DNA of 64,000 nt from Isoetes taiwanensis (Eukaryota; Streptophyta; Lycopodiopsida; Isoetales; Isoetaceae), in NCBI GenBank assembly GCA_021234155.1, contig JAJEKV010000018.1:15738180-15802179 (forward strand), given 5' to 3'. The translations under genes and the position numbers were made by a program. Below, one piece after another: positions 1 through 10,180 of the stretch. The notes under the pieces were generated by a model. That model saw nothing but the letters and a program-made list of their open reading frames with translations, made no database searches and had not been told where the DNA came from. The number at the start of each line of letters is the position of its first letter. Position 1 is the stretch's first letter.

Positions 1-2088
1 TCTATTTTCATCAAAATATCCCAGACCACCCTGTGGTAAGCTTGATGTTGCTACTTGATCATGGTTCTTTGGGCCTAGCATGTATGACATACCCCCGTGC
101 TAATTGTGGACATTTTACCTTCTTGACTCGAGTTGCACTCCATCTTGCTTATTCTTTCCCGAGGTTAGGACATACTTTCCTCCCTCTTTCAGAAAGTTAG
201 CTATTCAAGCAATCCTTTGCTGTTGGAAGTGAATTTTACAGCTATATGCATCCAAATTACAACTTAATATAGAATTTATCTAATATTCAACTTGGATGAT
301 ATACTTACAAGAGTGTAACGACTCCCCAAGCCCTGTTTAGACTCTTGACTCCACTCCTTAAGCCCTACTTATAAGAGTTTTTACTATTCCCTAAGCCCTA
401 CTTAGAGTCTTGGCTCCACTCCTTAAGCCCCCCTTATAAGATTTTTTTACTACTCCCTAAACAGTGCTTCTAAGAGTTTTTAAAGCAAAAGTTATCATCC
501 AATACAAACTATTCCCAAATAGTCAAATTCCATGGTTGGTACTTAAATAAACAGTCTTTAAAGCACAACTTATCATCCAATACAGACTATTCCCAAATAG
601 TCGAATTCCATGGTTGGTACTTAAATAAACATACTTAACCATAGCTCTGCCACCCTATGCTTCCTTCTTGAGGACATTCAAAAATATTATCAACAATTTT
701 TTACATTTGACATTTGGCCTATTCAATGCCTTTGTTGAGATTTGATTCTAGCCATAGTGCTCTCCTAGAGACAACACCATCTCTTGGTCCTTAGAATCTC
801 TCAAACTATACTTACTTTGTAAAAGATAACTTGTTACTCAATATAAAATCGTAGGCCTTTTATTTGTTAGTCCAAGTTGTTAATTTCAAGCCCAGCTTAA
901 GACAACTTATATTGGATTATCAATAGCCGCTTTGCAATATCCCAATGGTTAATTGCTTTGGGTTTTTACTCGCAAGGTCCATAAAGATAATCATTTAATT
1001 TTATACAAATGCCCTGTAGTTGTAATCAAGTGAGTCATAACTTAATTGATGAATAGGTTGCCCTAGGCATACTTATTCACAACATATATTGGTTGTGTTC
1101 CATTGTTCTCAACATTAGTGGACAATTAGTAGAGGCTCATCCATAGGGGTTACTTTATAATTGCAAAACACCTCAGGTAGTTTGCACTTTCAACCCTATT
1201 TAGCAGTTCTTACATCCCCCTATAGGAGTAAAATCTTTCTGTGCCACAATATAATAAACAATCATGGTTGATAAGGTTCTATCCATGTTTGAAATCATGC
1301 ATGAAATGCACCTCTATCTCAAGCCTTGGTTATGTAATTCACCTCGATGCCTAACCTATAGGCGTGCATTTAACATGTGGAATATACCCTAAATAATCCC
1401 AACAAGGAGTGAACGTTCACTTTCAAATCCTGCTCGAAGTATAAACCCAATTGAAACTATGCATTAATGCCCAAGCCCTTTTGAGGTACACTAGAACTTA
1501 CTTCCAAGCCCTGCTTGAAGGGCACATTCCTGGGTCTTTCTTGTCATCAAAGTTAGGCTTGAATTCCTAGGGCAATATTTATGCCACACATCGTCATTGC
1601 CCCTTTATATATGAGCCATCCTTATGGAACCTCCATAGAGGGCCATCCAACAACACATGTAATGGATATGCATCTTTTAGAAGGGTTTTAGCTATGATCT
1701 AGCAAATGGTGTTTCTATTAACTCTCCATATAAAAAAAATTAGACTATTCTAGGACCATCATTCTTGAGTGGTCTAGTATAAGGAACCTTGCCTTATTTC
1801 AAAAACTCCATTGCCCTATAATGGAGCGACAATTTTACGTTTTTGTAAAACGTTATTAGTATATGTTGAATTCCATTAAGCCCAACTTAACCAACATAAC
1901 ATCAATCTTCGCTCACCGTTGACTTTTATGTACTACCATGTAGTAACATTTTTTAGGAGTAACAAAATAGTGTACTCAGATTAAATGTAGACTAATTTTC
2001 CAAAAAATCCATTCTTCAAAAGTGGAACTATAATAGTAGAAAGCAAGCTATTCATTTCTTCCTCTTTCTTATATCTTGAACCTAGTAT
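1..2088. other. AT-rich stretch with short tandem repeats, no gene seen
   Basis: No ORF of recognisable content occurs on either strand. The notable content is a diffuse repeat of CCTTAAGCCC/TATAAGAGTTTTTACT words around 310-480 and a clean 78-bp tandem pair listed separately. Words such as AAGCCCTGCTTGAAG recur at 1430-1530, so this may be the decayed non-coding part of a retroelement. That is inference only. Confidence 0.5.
481..636. repeat. 78-bp tandem duplication (2 units)
   Basis: Two near-identical units start TAAAGC at 481 and 559. Each contains CTATTCCCAAATAGTC, itself a short palindrome, then CCATGGTTGGTACTTAAATAAAC. The period is 78 bp with only a few substitutions, so the duplication is fairly recent. 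Confidence 0.85.
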
Positions 2089-2506
2089 CACAGTCATCAG
2101 ATTCGTCAATCCTACGACCCAGATCGTATGTTGGGGCATGTGAGCACCTCTCGTTTCGCTTATATAGTCATTTATGATTGGAGGCGCCTATGATTTTCAA
2201 ATTTGAAATATGATTTCGCCTAAGGTTTTGAGAGAATATCGAACCTCTATACGGCTTTGCCTAAGATTTTAGAATATGAATTACGGGGGCTCGAACCTCT
2301 ACCAAAATATCTCAATGTCCTAATAAGGCTACTTTAACCAATATACCCAGTGAGCTAATATAATTTTTTTTTATCTTGAATCTATATATTTTTTTTATAA
2401 CAACCCATTCAATTGTTTTAGGGATATATGCTATGGTTTCAGGAATTGTTATTTTTTACATCCATATCAAATCCCCCTAGAACCCCCTGTTATTTTGCTA
2501 CATATT
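2089..2506 (-). repeat. tRNA-derived SINE-like unit, copy A of a 442-bp tandem pair
   Basis: Read on the minus strand, a tRNA-like head is visible. An A-box-like TAGCTCACTGGG is complementary to 2346-2357, and a B-box-like GGTTCGAGCCC is complementary to 2287-2297. The spacing fits an RNA polymerase III internal promoter. Downstream comes unique SINE body sequence. The unit repeats 442 bp further right with both boxes. The plus-strand right end reads CTGTTATTTTGCTACATATT, a terminal word also found near 23.0, 35.5 and 53.7 kb. It is not a functional tRNA, because the arms do not all pair. Confidence 0.6.
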
Positions 2507-2528
2507 CTAAACGAGGTGCACCTTGGAC

Positions 2529-2957
2529 TACCACAGTCGTCGGATTCGTCGATCCTACGACTCAGATCGTATATTTGAGGCATGTGAGCACCTCTCGTTT
2601 CGCTTATAGTCATTCATGATTGGAGGCGTCTATGATTTTGAAATTTGAAATACGATTTCGCCTAAGGTTTTGAGAGAATATCGAACCTCTATACGGCTTT
2701 GCCTAAGATTTTAGAATATGAAATACGAGGGCTCGAACCTCTACCAAAATAACTCAATGTCCTAATAAGGCTACTTTAACCAATATACTCAGTAAGCTAA
2801 TATGATTATTTTTTATCTTGAATCTATGTTTTTTTTTTTTTTTTTTATAACAACCCATTCAATTGTTTTAGGGATATATGGTATGGTTTCAGGAATTGTT
2901 ATTTTTTACATCCATATCGAATCCTCCTGGAATCCCCTGTTATTTTGCTACATATTT
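2529..2957 (-). repeat. tRNA-derived SINE-like unit, copy B of the tandem pair
   Basis: This is the second copy of the unit at 2089-2506. The B-box-like word is complementary to 2729-2739 and intact. The A-box-like word (complement of 2788-2799) has two substitutions. A poly(T) run near 2828-2847 is longer than in copy A. The exact 442-bp offset of both boxes indicates tandem duplication of a whole unit rather than two independent insertions. Confidence 0.6.
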
Positions 2958-2995
2958 TTGGGCTCTTACACATACGAAGAGCCATCTCCCCCTCC

Positions 2996-3020
2996 AAAAA
3001 AAAAAAAAAAAAAAAAAAAA
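2996..3020 (+). repeat. A25 homopolymer
   Basis: A run of 25 A follows CCCCCTCC. It could be the poly(A) tail of a retroposon, but no flanking target duplication is evident. Confidence 0.8.
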
Positions 3021-3059
3021 CAAATGGAAGGTGATCCTTCACAATGAGAATTTAAGCTT

Positions 3060-3975
3060 TTGGCCTCCAAGCTAAAGGGGATATTGCAAAGCAAAATCAA
3101 TCCAGTTCAGTCTGCCTTCCTTCCTTCCAGGAGTATTCTTAACAACTTTATAGGGGCACATGAAGGTCTGAATTGGGCCAAAGTCTGAAATAAGAAATTT
3201 ATGCTCTCGAATCTGGATCTCAAGAGAGCCTTTGACACAATTGATACTCTCAGATAAGCTGATTGCTTGCTTCCTTTGATCCAAATCATGCCATATCGTC
3301 ACTTTTAAAGTGATTATTTAGCTTAGCTAAATTTGTTAATTTATTAAATGGTCATGCCCCATGTCTATAACATCCCTCTACCTAGCCAGCATATTGTGCT
3401 CGCTATTTATCCTAATGCATGGCCCACACCATGGAAATGAGCTTTTCATTTTGTGTGTGGTTGGCTTCCATTTTGTAGAGAAGGAAATTGTATATCCTTA
3501 TGGGCATCGACACTATAGATGAGATTTTTTCTTCAGCAGATGCAGAATAAAATTATTATGGCTTATAATAGTTCTTCTCTTGACCAAGAAAACAAAGTAA
3601 GTCGCATTTAATTAAAGTGGGCCAAATTCTGACGTTTGGAACTCATGCAATAAAATGAGACTCGCACAATAAATAAATAAATTTTTCATTGAATCACTGA
3701 GGACAATTTACATCATAGAACCACAACCAGTTTTTTTGTTTTTCTCATAAGTCCTAGACAAATAGTGGAGAGAGTTTTCAAGAATTCGAAGGAACATGCT
3801 TAGCATGACACCCAAATAAACCCTCATACAATGCTATGCATAGAGGTTGCTCTTGGCTTTATCCATTTCCCTCTTGGGGATGGGGACCTTGAGGGTCTTG
3901 TCCTTTGCAATGTGACAAGCAGAGTTTGACCATAAGATACACTCCACCAATTTTCTCCTTTGAGGATCAACATGA
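3060..3975. other. No gene recognised
   Basis: AT-rich sequence with only short ORFs of no recognisable family. Nothing here supports a gene call. Confidence 0.5.
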
Positions 3976-5055
3976 TTAATCTCCCACTTTTTCTCCCATC
4001 AGGCAGAGTATTTCCTTCAAGTTTCCTTTCTTATGCCTCCCAACGAGCTTCCAATATTGAACCTGAAACCCAAGACACAACTCTTCCTCATCAGGCAAGG
4101 TGGTGGTAGCATCAGAGATTGCCATCCCTAACCATATTGTACAGTTCTCATTGTCAGGCCTGACTAGCACAAAGTAGCCTTCCTTGATGTCCTCGAAAGG
4201 ATCCCACTCAAGAAGGTCAAACCACTTTGGTTTTGAAGTTTCGCTTCCCACAAATCATTTGGAGCTATTGTTGGGACCTTGTGCAACTTCCTTTGATGTG
4301 CTTGATCCCTCCCACCTAGTCTCTAGCGAGAACCGTCTCTCAACTCCCCCTCCCCCCCCCACATGTTTGTTCTGTTTCTAAGCATGACACTACTTTCTCC
4401 CCGTAATTGATTAGGGAGTCCATGTGATTTTTCTTGAGTGATGAAGTGTGCTTTCCCTTTCAAATATCGTCCAGTGTGCTATGTAATCCCGGATGCCCTT
4501 CACTAGTTTGCTAGGGTCTTTAGTATTTTTGAAAGGAGGAAGTAGTTTTAGCTCACCTGTAGGAAGAAGAACTTCACCCTTAGGCTCTCTTTGGCACATT
4601 TCGATGCCTTTCACAGGCATCCACAACTTATCGCATGGCTTCCACTTATACTACATGATTGGTATTCCATCTCTCACCCAAAATATAGATTGTAGTGGCT
4701 TTGAGTGGCTTGTCAACTGATCCTTACCCTCCAATAAGTATCCCTCAACAAATGATTTCCAATTTGCAACCTCGTCCACCAAGAAGGCTATTGGGTTAGG
4801 GTCAATGCCACTTTCGAACACATCCATGAGTTCAGGGAGACTCGTCATGTTCTCTCCCTTGAGCACCGAAGAATGCATCCATATCATCATTACCTTCACA
4901 ATCTTGAAGACTCCTACTGCTATCAAGTATTGCTCCAAATGTCCATCTATTCTTGTTTTCTTTCCAATAGTTATCCAGTTGAACAAATAGCTCCTCTGGC
5001 AGTTGCTTTTCTTGAATGGAAAACTCATCCCAAGTCTTCGACACTTTTAATGTGA
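3976..5055 (-). pseudogene. Decayed ORF of unknown, probably transposon-derived protein
   Basis: Three minus-strand open stretches in different frames read as one acidic, Trp-rich polypeptide broken by stops and frameshifts. An N-terminal part (about 5044-4651) contains SKTWDEFSIQEKQLPEEL and a D/E-rich segment. A middle part (about 4626-4411) contains LPTGELKLLPPF. A C-terminal part (4251-3976) contains EGYFVLVRPDNENCTIWLG and VQYWKLVGRHKKGN. The last block resembles the small VLVR...WLG...VQYW modules I associate with plant transposon proteins, but I cannot name the family. It lies just downstream of a Copia gag on the same strand, yet shows no Copia protease, integrase or RT motifs, so it is probably a separate insertion or a captured sequence. 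Confidence 0.45.
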
Positions 5056-5217
5056 GCTCCTTTATCTCCTTTGGTAAGTAAGTGGTCGATCATCCATTAA
5101 GGCATCAAAATGGGAGCAGATGGAGAATATTTCCTCCCTTCTGTAGTTCCTTTATCTAGTGTTCTTAAGCACTTGAAAATCGAACTCACATGGAAATTTG
5201 GATCATCCTTCCAAAGA

Positions 5218-6159
5218 TTAAGCCCAAAATGTCTGTAGGTGCCAGTGCCATGTCCAGGTATTAAGACACCCATTAAGCTTACTTTCATTTGAAAAGTGTT
5301 TTGACAATGCTTGGGCAAAGGATCTAGCTTTGGCAAATCCCTCACAATTGTAGCACTTATTTCCTTTATTTAGTTTAGGACAATTGGCTTTCAGATGGCC
5401 ATAAGCATTACACACAAAACAAGGACCCAGTTTACCTTGCCCACTACGTGTCTTTCCACCAGAAGTGTACAGGATTTCACTTTGCTCCTCTTCAGCTTCA
5501 ACAGCCAGGTTGTGTTGTTCTAATTCTGTTTGTATCATATTCTCAGCATCCTCCCTGCTTTTGGCCACATTTCTGACCAAGGTGGACAGATTCTTGTATT
5601 TTGAGAATGCCCTCGGCAATTACAGAATTTGATATTCACATGTTATAGGTACTCATGCAGCAACAAGGTCAGCAATCACATTATCAAATTTTCAAAGAAG
5701 TCTTTAATATCTTCTCCTTCTTTATACTTCAACTCTCTCAATTCCTTGTCTAATCTCGTAGGTCTTCAATAAATAAGACCACATTTCTCTTGGGGATATC
5801 CCCCTCATTCTTAAAAGAATGCTAGAGCTCAACTTGCTCTTTATGATTGCTTTTGCTTCCAGAATCTTTGCCTTGTGAGAGGCATCTGGTGAAGCACTTG
5901 TCACCTCTGTGGAGCTGGAGCCTCCACCTGCATCCTTTCCTGGAGTTCCAGCAGTACCTGAGGCTGCTGCACTAGCATAGGATTTACCTCTGCTATTGGT
6001 TTGACTGGTAACAGGACCATGCTCTACTTCTTCTATAATTTCCCACATGCTTTCTACTCTCAATATTTCTTCAGTTTTCTCCTTCCAAACTTGGAATCCA
6101 GAACCTCCTTTGTACACATCAATGCCATTCAGAAGTGTAGCTCCCAATATGCTAGCCAT
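5218..6159 (-). pseudogene. Ty1/Copia-type gag remnant with zinc knuckle
   Basis: The ORF starts at the ATG complementary to 6157-6159 (MASILGATLLNGIDVYKG), 11 bases after the primer-binding site. The first 145 residues carry the gag/UBN2 pattern: FQVWKEKTEEILRVESMWE, then an Ala/Ser/Gly-rich linker, then AIIKSKLSSSILLRMRGIS and WSYLLKTYE. The frame breaks around 5640-5720. It resumes with LSTLVRNVAKSREDAENMIQ and a CCHC zinc knuckle, CFVCNAYGHLKANC (complement of about 5418-5377), with a second CYNC pair just beyond. No protease, integrase or RT follows. The element is therefore a 5' fragment (LTR-PBS-gag), either truncated or replaced downstream by unrelated sequence. Confidence 0.85.
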
Positions 6160-6169
6160 TATTGAACTT

Positions 6170-6181
6170 GCTCTGATACCA
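6170..6181 (-). promoter_or_regulatory. Primer-binding site of Copia element (tRNA-iMet type)
   Basis: The minus strand reads TGGTATCAGAGC, the standard plant Copia PBS complementary to the 3' end of initiator tRNA-Met. It sits 2 bases inside the LTR end (...CA, then TC) and upstream of the gag ATG, which fixes the element's orientation. Confidence 0.9.
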
Positions 6182-6183
6182 GA

Positions 6184-6686
6184 TGAAGTTAAAACAAACA
6201 CTTAGTTAGCTAATTTCATCTATGCAGATTGAACACCATAGTTAACATTATATCAATGAATGGTCTAGCATAATAGAATAGCAAAAACCATTAGCATAAT
6301 AGAATAGCAAAAACCATTATATCTATGATACAGGACTGTAGCAATGGTATTGACCATGCTACTGTTCATTAGTTGACTATGATCCCATTGTCAAAAACTC
6401 AAACCTTACTACTTTGTATTAGATCGGATCTGGCACCTTTCGATGCCTGATCATCTTCTGATTACAGGTTAAGAGCTCAAGGATCCGTCGGTCTAGCAGA
6501 ACTGATCGGATCTGCATCTATGTTAGCTCGAAACAATGAGGCCAACTTAAAAGATAAACTTAGAAATATCCCCTTAAACATATAAATAGGTTAAAAAAAA
6601 TATCAAGTGTTTATGATAACTTTAACCTATATTAAGGTTCAACCATTGAATCTTAATTCTATGATATCATGGCATGATTTCCAACA
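6184..6686 (-). mobile_element. 5' LTR of Copia-type retrotransposon
   Basis: On the minus strand the segment opens TGTTGGAAATCATGCC at 6686, a typical Copia LTR start, and closes with CA at 6185-6184, two bases before the PBS. The length is 503 bp. It contains a TATTTATATG box-like word and an internal repeat, GCTATTCTATTATGCTA (6270-6315 region). No matching 3' LTR is visible to the left, so the element is truncated. An ATCC microsatellite begins 4 bases beyond the LTR start. Confidence 0.75.
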
Positions 6687-6690
6687 ACAC

Positions 6691-6786
6691 ATCCATCCAT
6701 CCATCCATCCATCCATCCATCCATCCATCCATCCATCCATCCATCCATCCATCCATCCATCCATCCATCCATCCATCCATCCATCC
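6691..6786. repeat. (ATCC)24 microsatellite
   Basis: About 24 uninterrupted ATCC units abut the outer end of the Copia LTR. The purity suggests recent expansion. Confidence 0.95.
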
Positions 6787-7506
6787 ACAGACAGTTTTGC
6801 AAGATTAACACAGACAGTTTTGCAAGGGCTTAGGATTAAAGTAGTGGGAATCGAGAAATATTATAGCATCACACTAAGCAAAAAATATCAGCGTTCTGGT
6901 TCTTTGACAGATAAAACCAGGATTTTTGAGTTGTGCAGGCATTTGAAGGAAGGGGTATTGAAGCAAGGGACCCGGAAGAAGGGGATATATGGCTTCAACT
7001 GGGCACAAATTGTTGGATATTTAGGGCTTCTGCATAGCAACTTGGAAATAAAAGATCGATTTTGGCTATTCCTTCCAGCTTCTTTGGATAAAAGGAAGAC
7101 CATCTGAAACAAAAATGTCATAAGAAGCTCATTATCTCAGAATTTAACTGGACGTTTTTCCGTAGCCTAAGTCCGTTTTCGGTCTCTTCAAGCTGCAAAA
7201 ACAGAAATGGATTAATAAGACATTCATCTATGGATAAATAAAGGCCTGTGAAAGAATGGCGAAAGAAACAGAAGATGCATCTGAAGAAAGAATTTACCTG
7301 CTTGTGGCAAAATCCAGAGAACTTGCAATCCCTAAACTGGATTTAAACTCCATTTCCTTTATCATGGAAGGAGGAAAAGATACCGCCCCATGATCTTCAT
7401 AATCTTCGCCGCCAGCAACCAGAGAAAAACAGACAACCTTGGCATTCAGGACTGGAAGGCCTCTGGCATACAGACAGGACAAACATAAGCATTGGTTCAT
7501 CCCCAT
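6787..7506 (-). pseudogene. Gene-like segment, copy 1 (candidate exons, unknown product)
   Basis: On the minus strand a candidate exon runs from 7506 to about 7298 (VVCFSLVAGGEDYEDHGAV, then SFPPSMIKEMEFKSSLG) and ends at a consensus donor, CAG/GTAAAT. A short block follows at about 7195-7140 (LEETENGLRLRKNVQLNSE), preceded by TTTTTGCAG. A third block at about 7106-6905 ([18 protein letters not shown]...) is preceded by TTTGTTTCAG. The same blocks recur in a diverged duplicate at 7745-8330. Conserved splice-like borders and shared coding blocks favour a real gene duplicated locally, but I do not recognise the protein. Substitutions and stops suggest at least copy 2 is non-functional. Confidence 0.45.
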
Positions 7507-7744
7507 ACTGGGAAATGCAGCAACAGAAGACCTTATTGTAGTATTGAGATGAACCAGAAATCTTTTCCAATTGAATTTCTCAAGATTTCCTGCAAGAAGC
7601 TTGCACCAAAAAACGTCTATATGTAAGCAAGGATTTTTTCGATGGCAGATTTTTTTTTGCTGGCAGAACTTATTCCAACGGGGCAGGACTTAAGCCATAT
7701 AAATGTATAAAGCAAGCACGTACTTAATAAGCTAAATCCACGAC

Positions 7745-8330
7745 AGGATTAACACAGACATTTTTGCAAGGGCTTAGGATTAAAGTAGTGGAAATCGAGA
7801 AATATTATAGATAGCATCACAATAAGCAAAAAAATATCAGCGTTTTGTTTCTTTGACAGATAAAATCGGGATTTTTGAGTTGTGCAAGCTTTTGAAGGAA
7901 GGGGCGTAGAAGTAAGGGAGCTAGAAGGAGGGGGTATATGGCTTCAATTGGACACAAGTTGTTGGATTTTCAGGGCTTTTGCAGAGCAACTTGGAAACAA
8001 AAGGTCGATTTTGGCTATTCCTTGCAGCTTCTTTGGATAAAAGGAAAACCATCTGAAACAACAATGTCAGAAGAAACAGCATGCATCTGATTACCTCAGA
8101 ATTTAACTGGACGTTTTTCCATAGCCTAAGTCCTTTGTCGAACTCTTGAAACTGCAAAATAGAAAGAGATTAATAAAACATTCATCAAAATTCAGAGAAC
8201 CTGCGATCCCTAAACTCGATTTAGACTCCATTTTCCTAATCATGGAAGGAGGAAAAGATACCACCCCATGATCTCCATAATCTTCGCTGCCAGCAGCCAG
8301 AGAAAAACGGTTCCATCTCAGCTACAAAAA
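7745..8330 (-). pseudogene. Gene-like segment, copy 2 (diverged duplicate of 6787-7506)
   Basis: This segment aligns along its length to copy 1, offset by about 880-945 bp. Shared features are TGCAAGGGCTTAGGATTAAA at the left, the MVFLLSKEA block with RNSQNRPFVSKLL, the GLRLWKNVQLNSE block, and the DYGDHGVVSFPPSM block at the right. Frame-breaking indels are present. The duplication lacks the first copy's donor-linked tail. It indicates a local tandem duplication rather than two transposon insertions. Confidence 0.5.
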
Positions 8331-9390
8331 TTTAACTCAGGAAACGACGTGGAGAGGGCTTTAGAATGCGTAGATGCAAGAGGGCAGAGGGTGTCGAACA
8401 GTCTTGACTTTGCTAGAAACTTTGCTAAAACGAATACGTCTGTTTGTCACCAACGCACCTATAACTGCTTTTGGATTTTCATGAATTTCTGGAGCCGTAG
8501 ATCAAATCAAACGATGGAAATATCAACCACATGCACAAAAAACGTACTTGTCTGCAACATGGATAGCCTCATATTGCTTCAAAGTCTCAACTCGTGTTTG
8601 TGCAAACGTGCCCAAAAATAAAATAAAATAATAATCTCATGTTGGCCTATATTTATCCTCTAAAAAAGCCTCAAGCTCCATCCAAAACATAGCAAGCTAA
8701 GGTGTCCCTAGAGGAGATCAGGATTGTGTACAATAAGCATTCCACAATACCAATCGTAGAGGCTAATGATTGACAACTTTGTATATTGACATTTCACCCA
8801 ATCTTTGGCTCCTCCTCAGCTTTGTGATGCGGGTTCACATTGTTTATGTATTTACAACAATGTCCATTATTGACTAGTCCTAGTTTCTCCAGCTTTATTT
8901 AGGCCAAAAAACATTGTTTCTTGGATATACAAGTAAAAACGTTTTCTTGAAATAGATTTGATTGTCTCCAAAACAAAATCCGCTTTGCCGGCTGCTGTGA
9001 CGGCTTTAATCATAACAGTTATATATGTCTATGGCTCACGATTGGCCTCGTCGCAATCCTTTTTTTGGCTGTACGGAACTATCTTCCAGGCAGCTTCCTT
9101 TTCATCTTACAAATGCATCCTCCAAATATGCACATTATTTTAGCACTGCCCATTGCTCAAGTGGGATGATGATTAGCTGCTTCTTTTGCAAAATCTGGCA
9201 AGCTTTGTCCGGACAGCACCAGTTAATTACAGAATCTGGCACAGGACATTGTCGTATATTTTGTAACCCAATTTCCAAGCATTCCAGCGCATGTGCTCAA
9301 CCAGTGAGACAGTAAATCTCTGCCACTGCAACTATGTTGGCCTTAAACCCACCCACATGATGGACACTTATTCAATTGCTTTTTTAACAG
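8331..9390. other. Intergenic, no gene recognised
   Basis: Short ORFs on both strands show no recognisable motifs. The right part is the presumed upstream region of the gene at 9499. Confidence 0.4.
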
Positions 9391-9409
9391 CCAATTTTAT
9401 GCTATAAAA
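9391..9409 (+). promoter_or_regulatory. CCAAT word and TATA box of the 9499 gene
   Basis: CCAAT lies at 9391-9395 and TATAAAA at 9403-9409. The ATG is 90 bases downstream of the TATA, giving an expected 5' leader of about 60 nt. The CCAAT is closer to the TATA than usual and may be coincidental. Confidence 0.6.
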
Positions 9410-9498
9410 GAGCAAGCAGCTGCCTATATGGCTTAAAGCAAGTTCTAGCTAAGTAGGCGAGCAATACATTGGTCACTGTGAATTGATTGCTAAAGAAA

Positions 9499-10053
9499 AT
9501 GAGGGATGGGCATGTCATCAATATTGGCATTGGAGGCGGAGCAAGGCTTTCAATGTGCGAAGAAATGTATTTTGATTTGCCATTGGATAGGGATAATTTT
9601 GAGTTAACAAGCTCAGAATCTAGTGAGGAAGATGAGGCATGTAATGGGTGTGCGGATCTTAATGGGAAGGCAGATGTACAAGAGGCGATGAAAGAGAAGA
9701 AAAAGCACATGGGCTGGAAAAGCTGGTTTTTGGGATCGGGCCACAAAAGCAAAAGCAAAAGCAAAAGATCAGAATCAGATGAAGAGGAGTGGCACAAATT
9801 GGTTTTTAATAAGAGTAAGGCAAGCCCACATGAGAGGGTGGACAAAATATGGAGATCCAAGAAAAATATGTTGAAGAAAGCCGTAATGCCGAGCAAGGGC
9901 CTGGGCTTTGGCAGCTGCCTCGCCGGATCTTGCCGGGTTTCTCCATCAGCTCCACTGCCCATCAATGCTGCTGCTGCTGCTGGGTTGTCGCATGTTGAGA
10001 GTGCAGTAAAAGAGGCAATTGCCCATTGCAAGCTCTCTCACGCTCTCTTGTAA
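9499..10053 (+). CDS. Intact 184-aa Ser/Lys/acidic-rich protein of unknown function
   Basis: This is the only gene-like ORF in the window with intact architecture. The ATG at 9499 follows a TATA box, 184 codons run without interruption to TAA at 10053, and AATATATAAA lies just 3' as a possible poly(A) signal. A further in-frame upstream extension would need a TTG start, so 9499 is preferred. The protein opens MRDGHVINIGIGGGARLSMC. It then has an acidic serine cluster (SSESSEEDEAC, about residues 37-47), a lysine-rich segment with MGWKSWFLGSGHKSK (about 71-85), EEEWHKLVFNKSKASPHERV (about 98-117), SKGLGFGSCLAGSCRVSPS (about 135-153), an alanine run and a C-terminal amphipathic tail, VKEAIAHCKLSH. 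There is no signal peptide or membrane segment. Probably nuclear or cytosolic and plant-specific; I do not recognise the family. Confidence 0.75.
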   Translation: MRDGHVINIGIGGGARLSMCEEMYFDLPLDRDNFELTSSESSEEDEACNGCADLNGKADVQEAMKEKKKHMGWKSWFLGSGHKSKSKSKRSESDEEEWHKLVFNKSKASPHERVDKIWRSKKNMLKKAVMPSKGLGFGSCLAGSCRVSPSAPLPINAAAAAGLSHVESAVKEAIAHCKLSHALL

Positions 10054-10117
10054 CTTATCAATATATAAATTTATTCTTTTCTTTTCACCAAACTCGAGTT
10101 CATGCATCTTACCCTGC

Positions 10118-10179
<62 letters not shown>

Positions 10180-10180
10180 A
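10118..10180. repeat. (ATCT)n microsatellite
   Basis: About 16 ATCT units start 65 bases after the stop codon of the 9499 gene, so they may lie in its 3' UTR or be the tail of a truncated retroposon, like other ATCT tails in the window. Confidence 0.95.
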
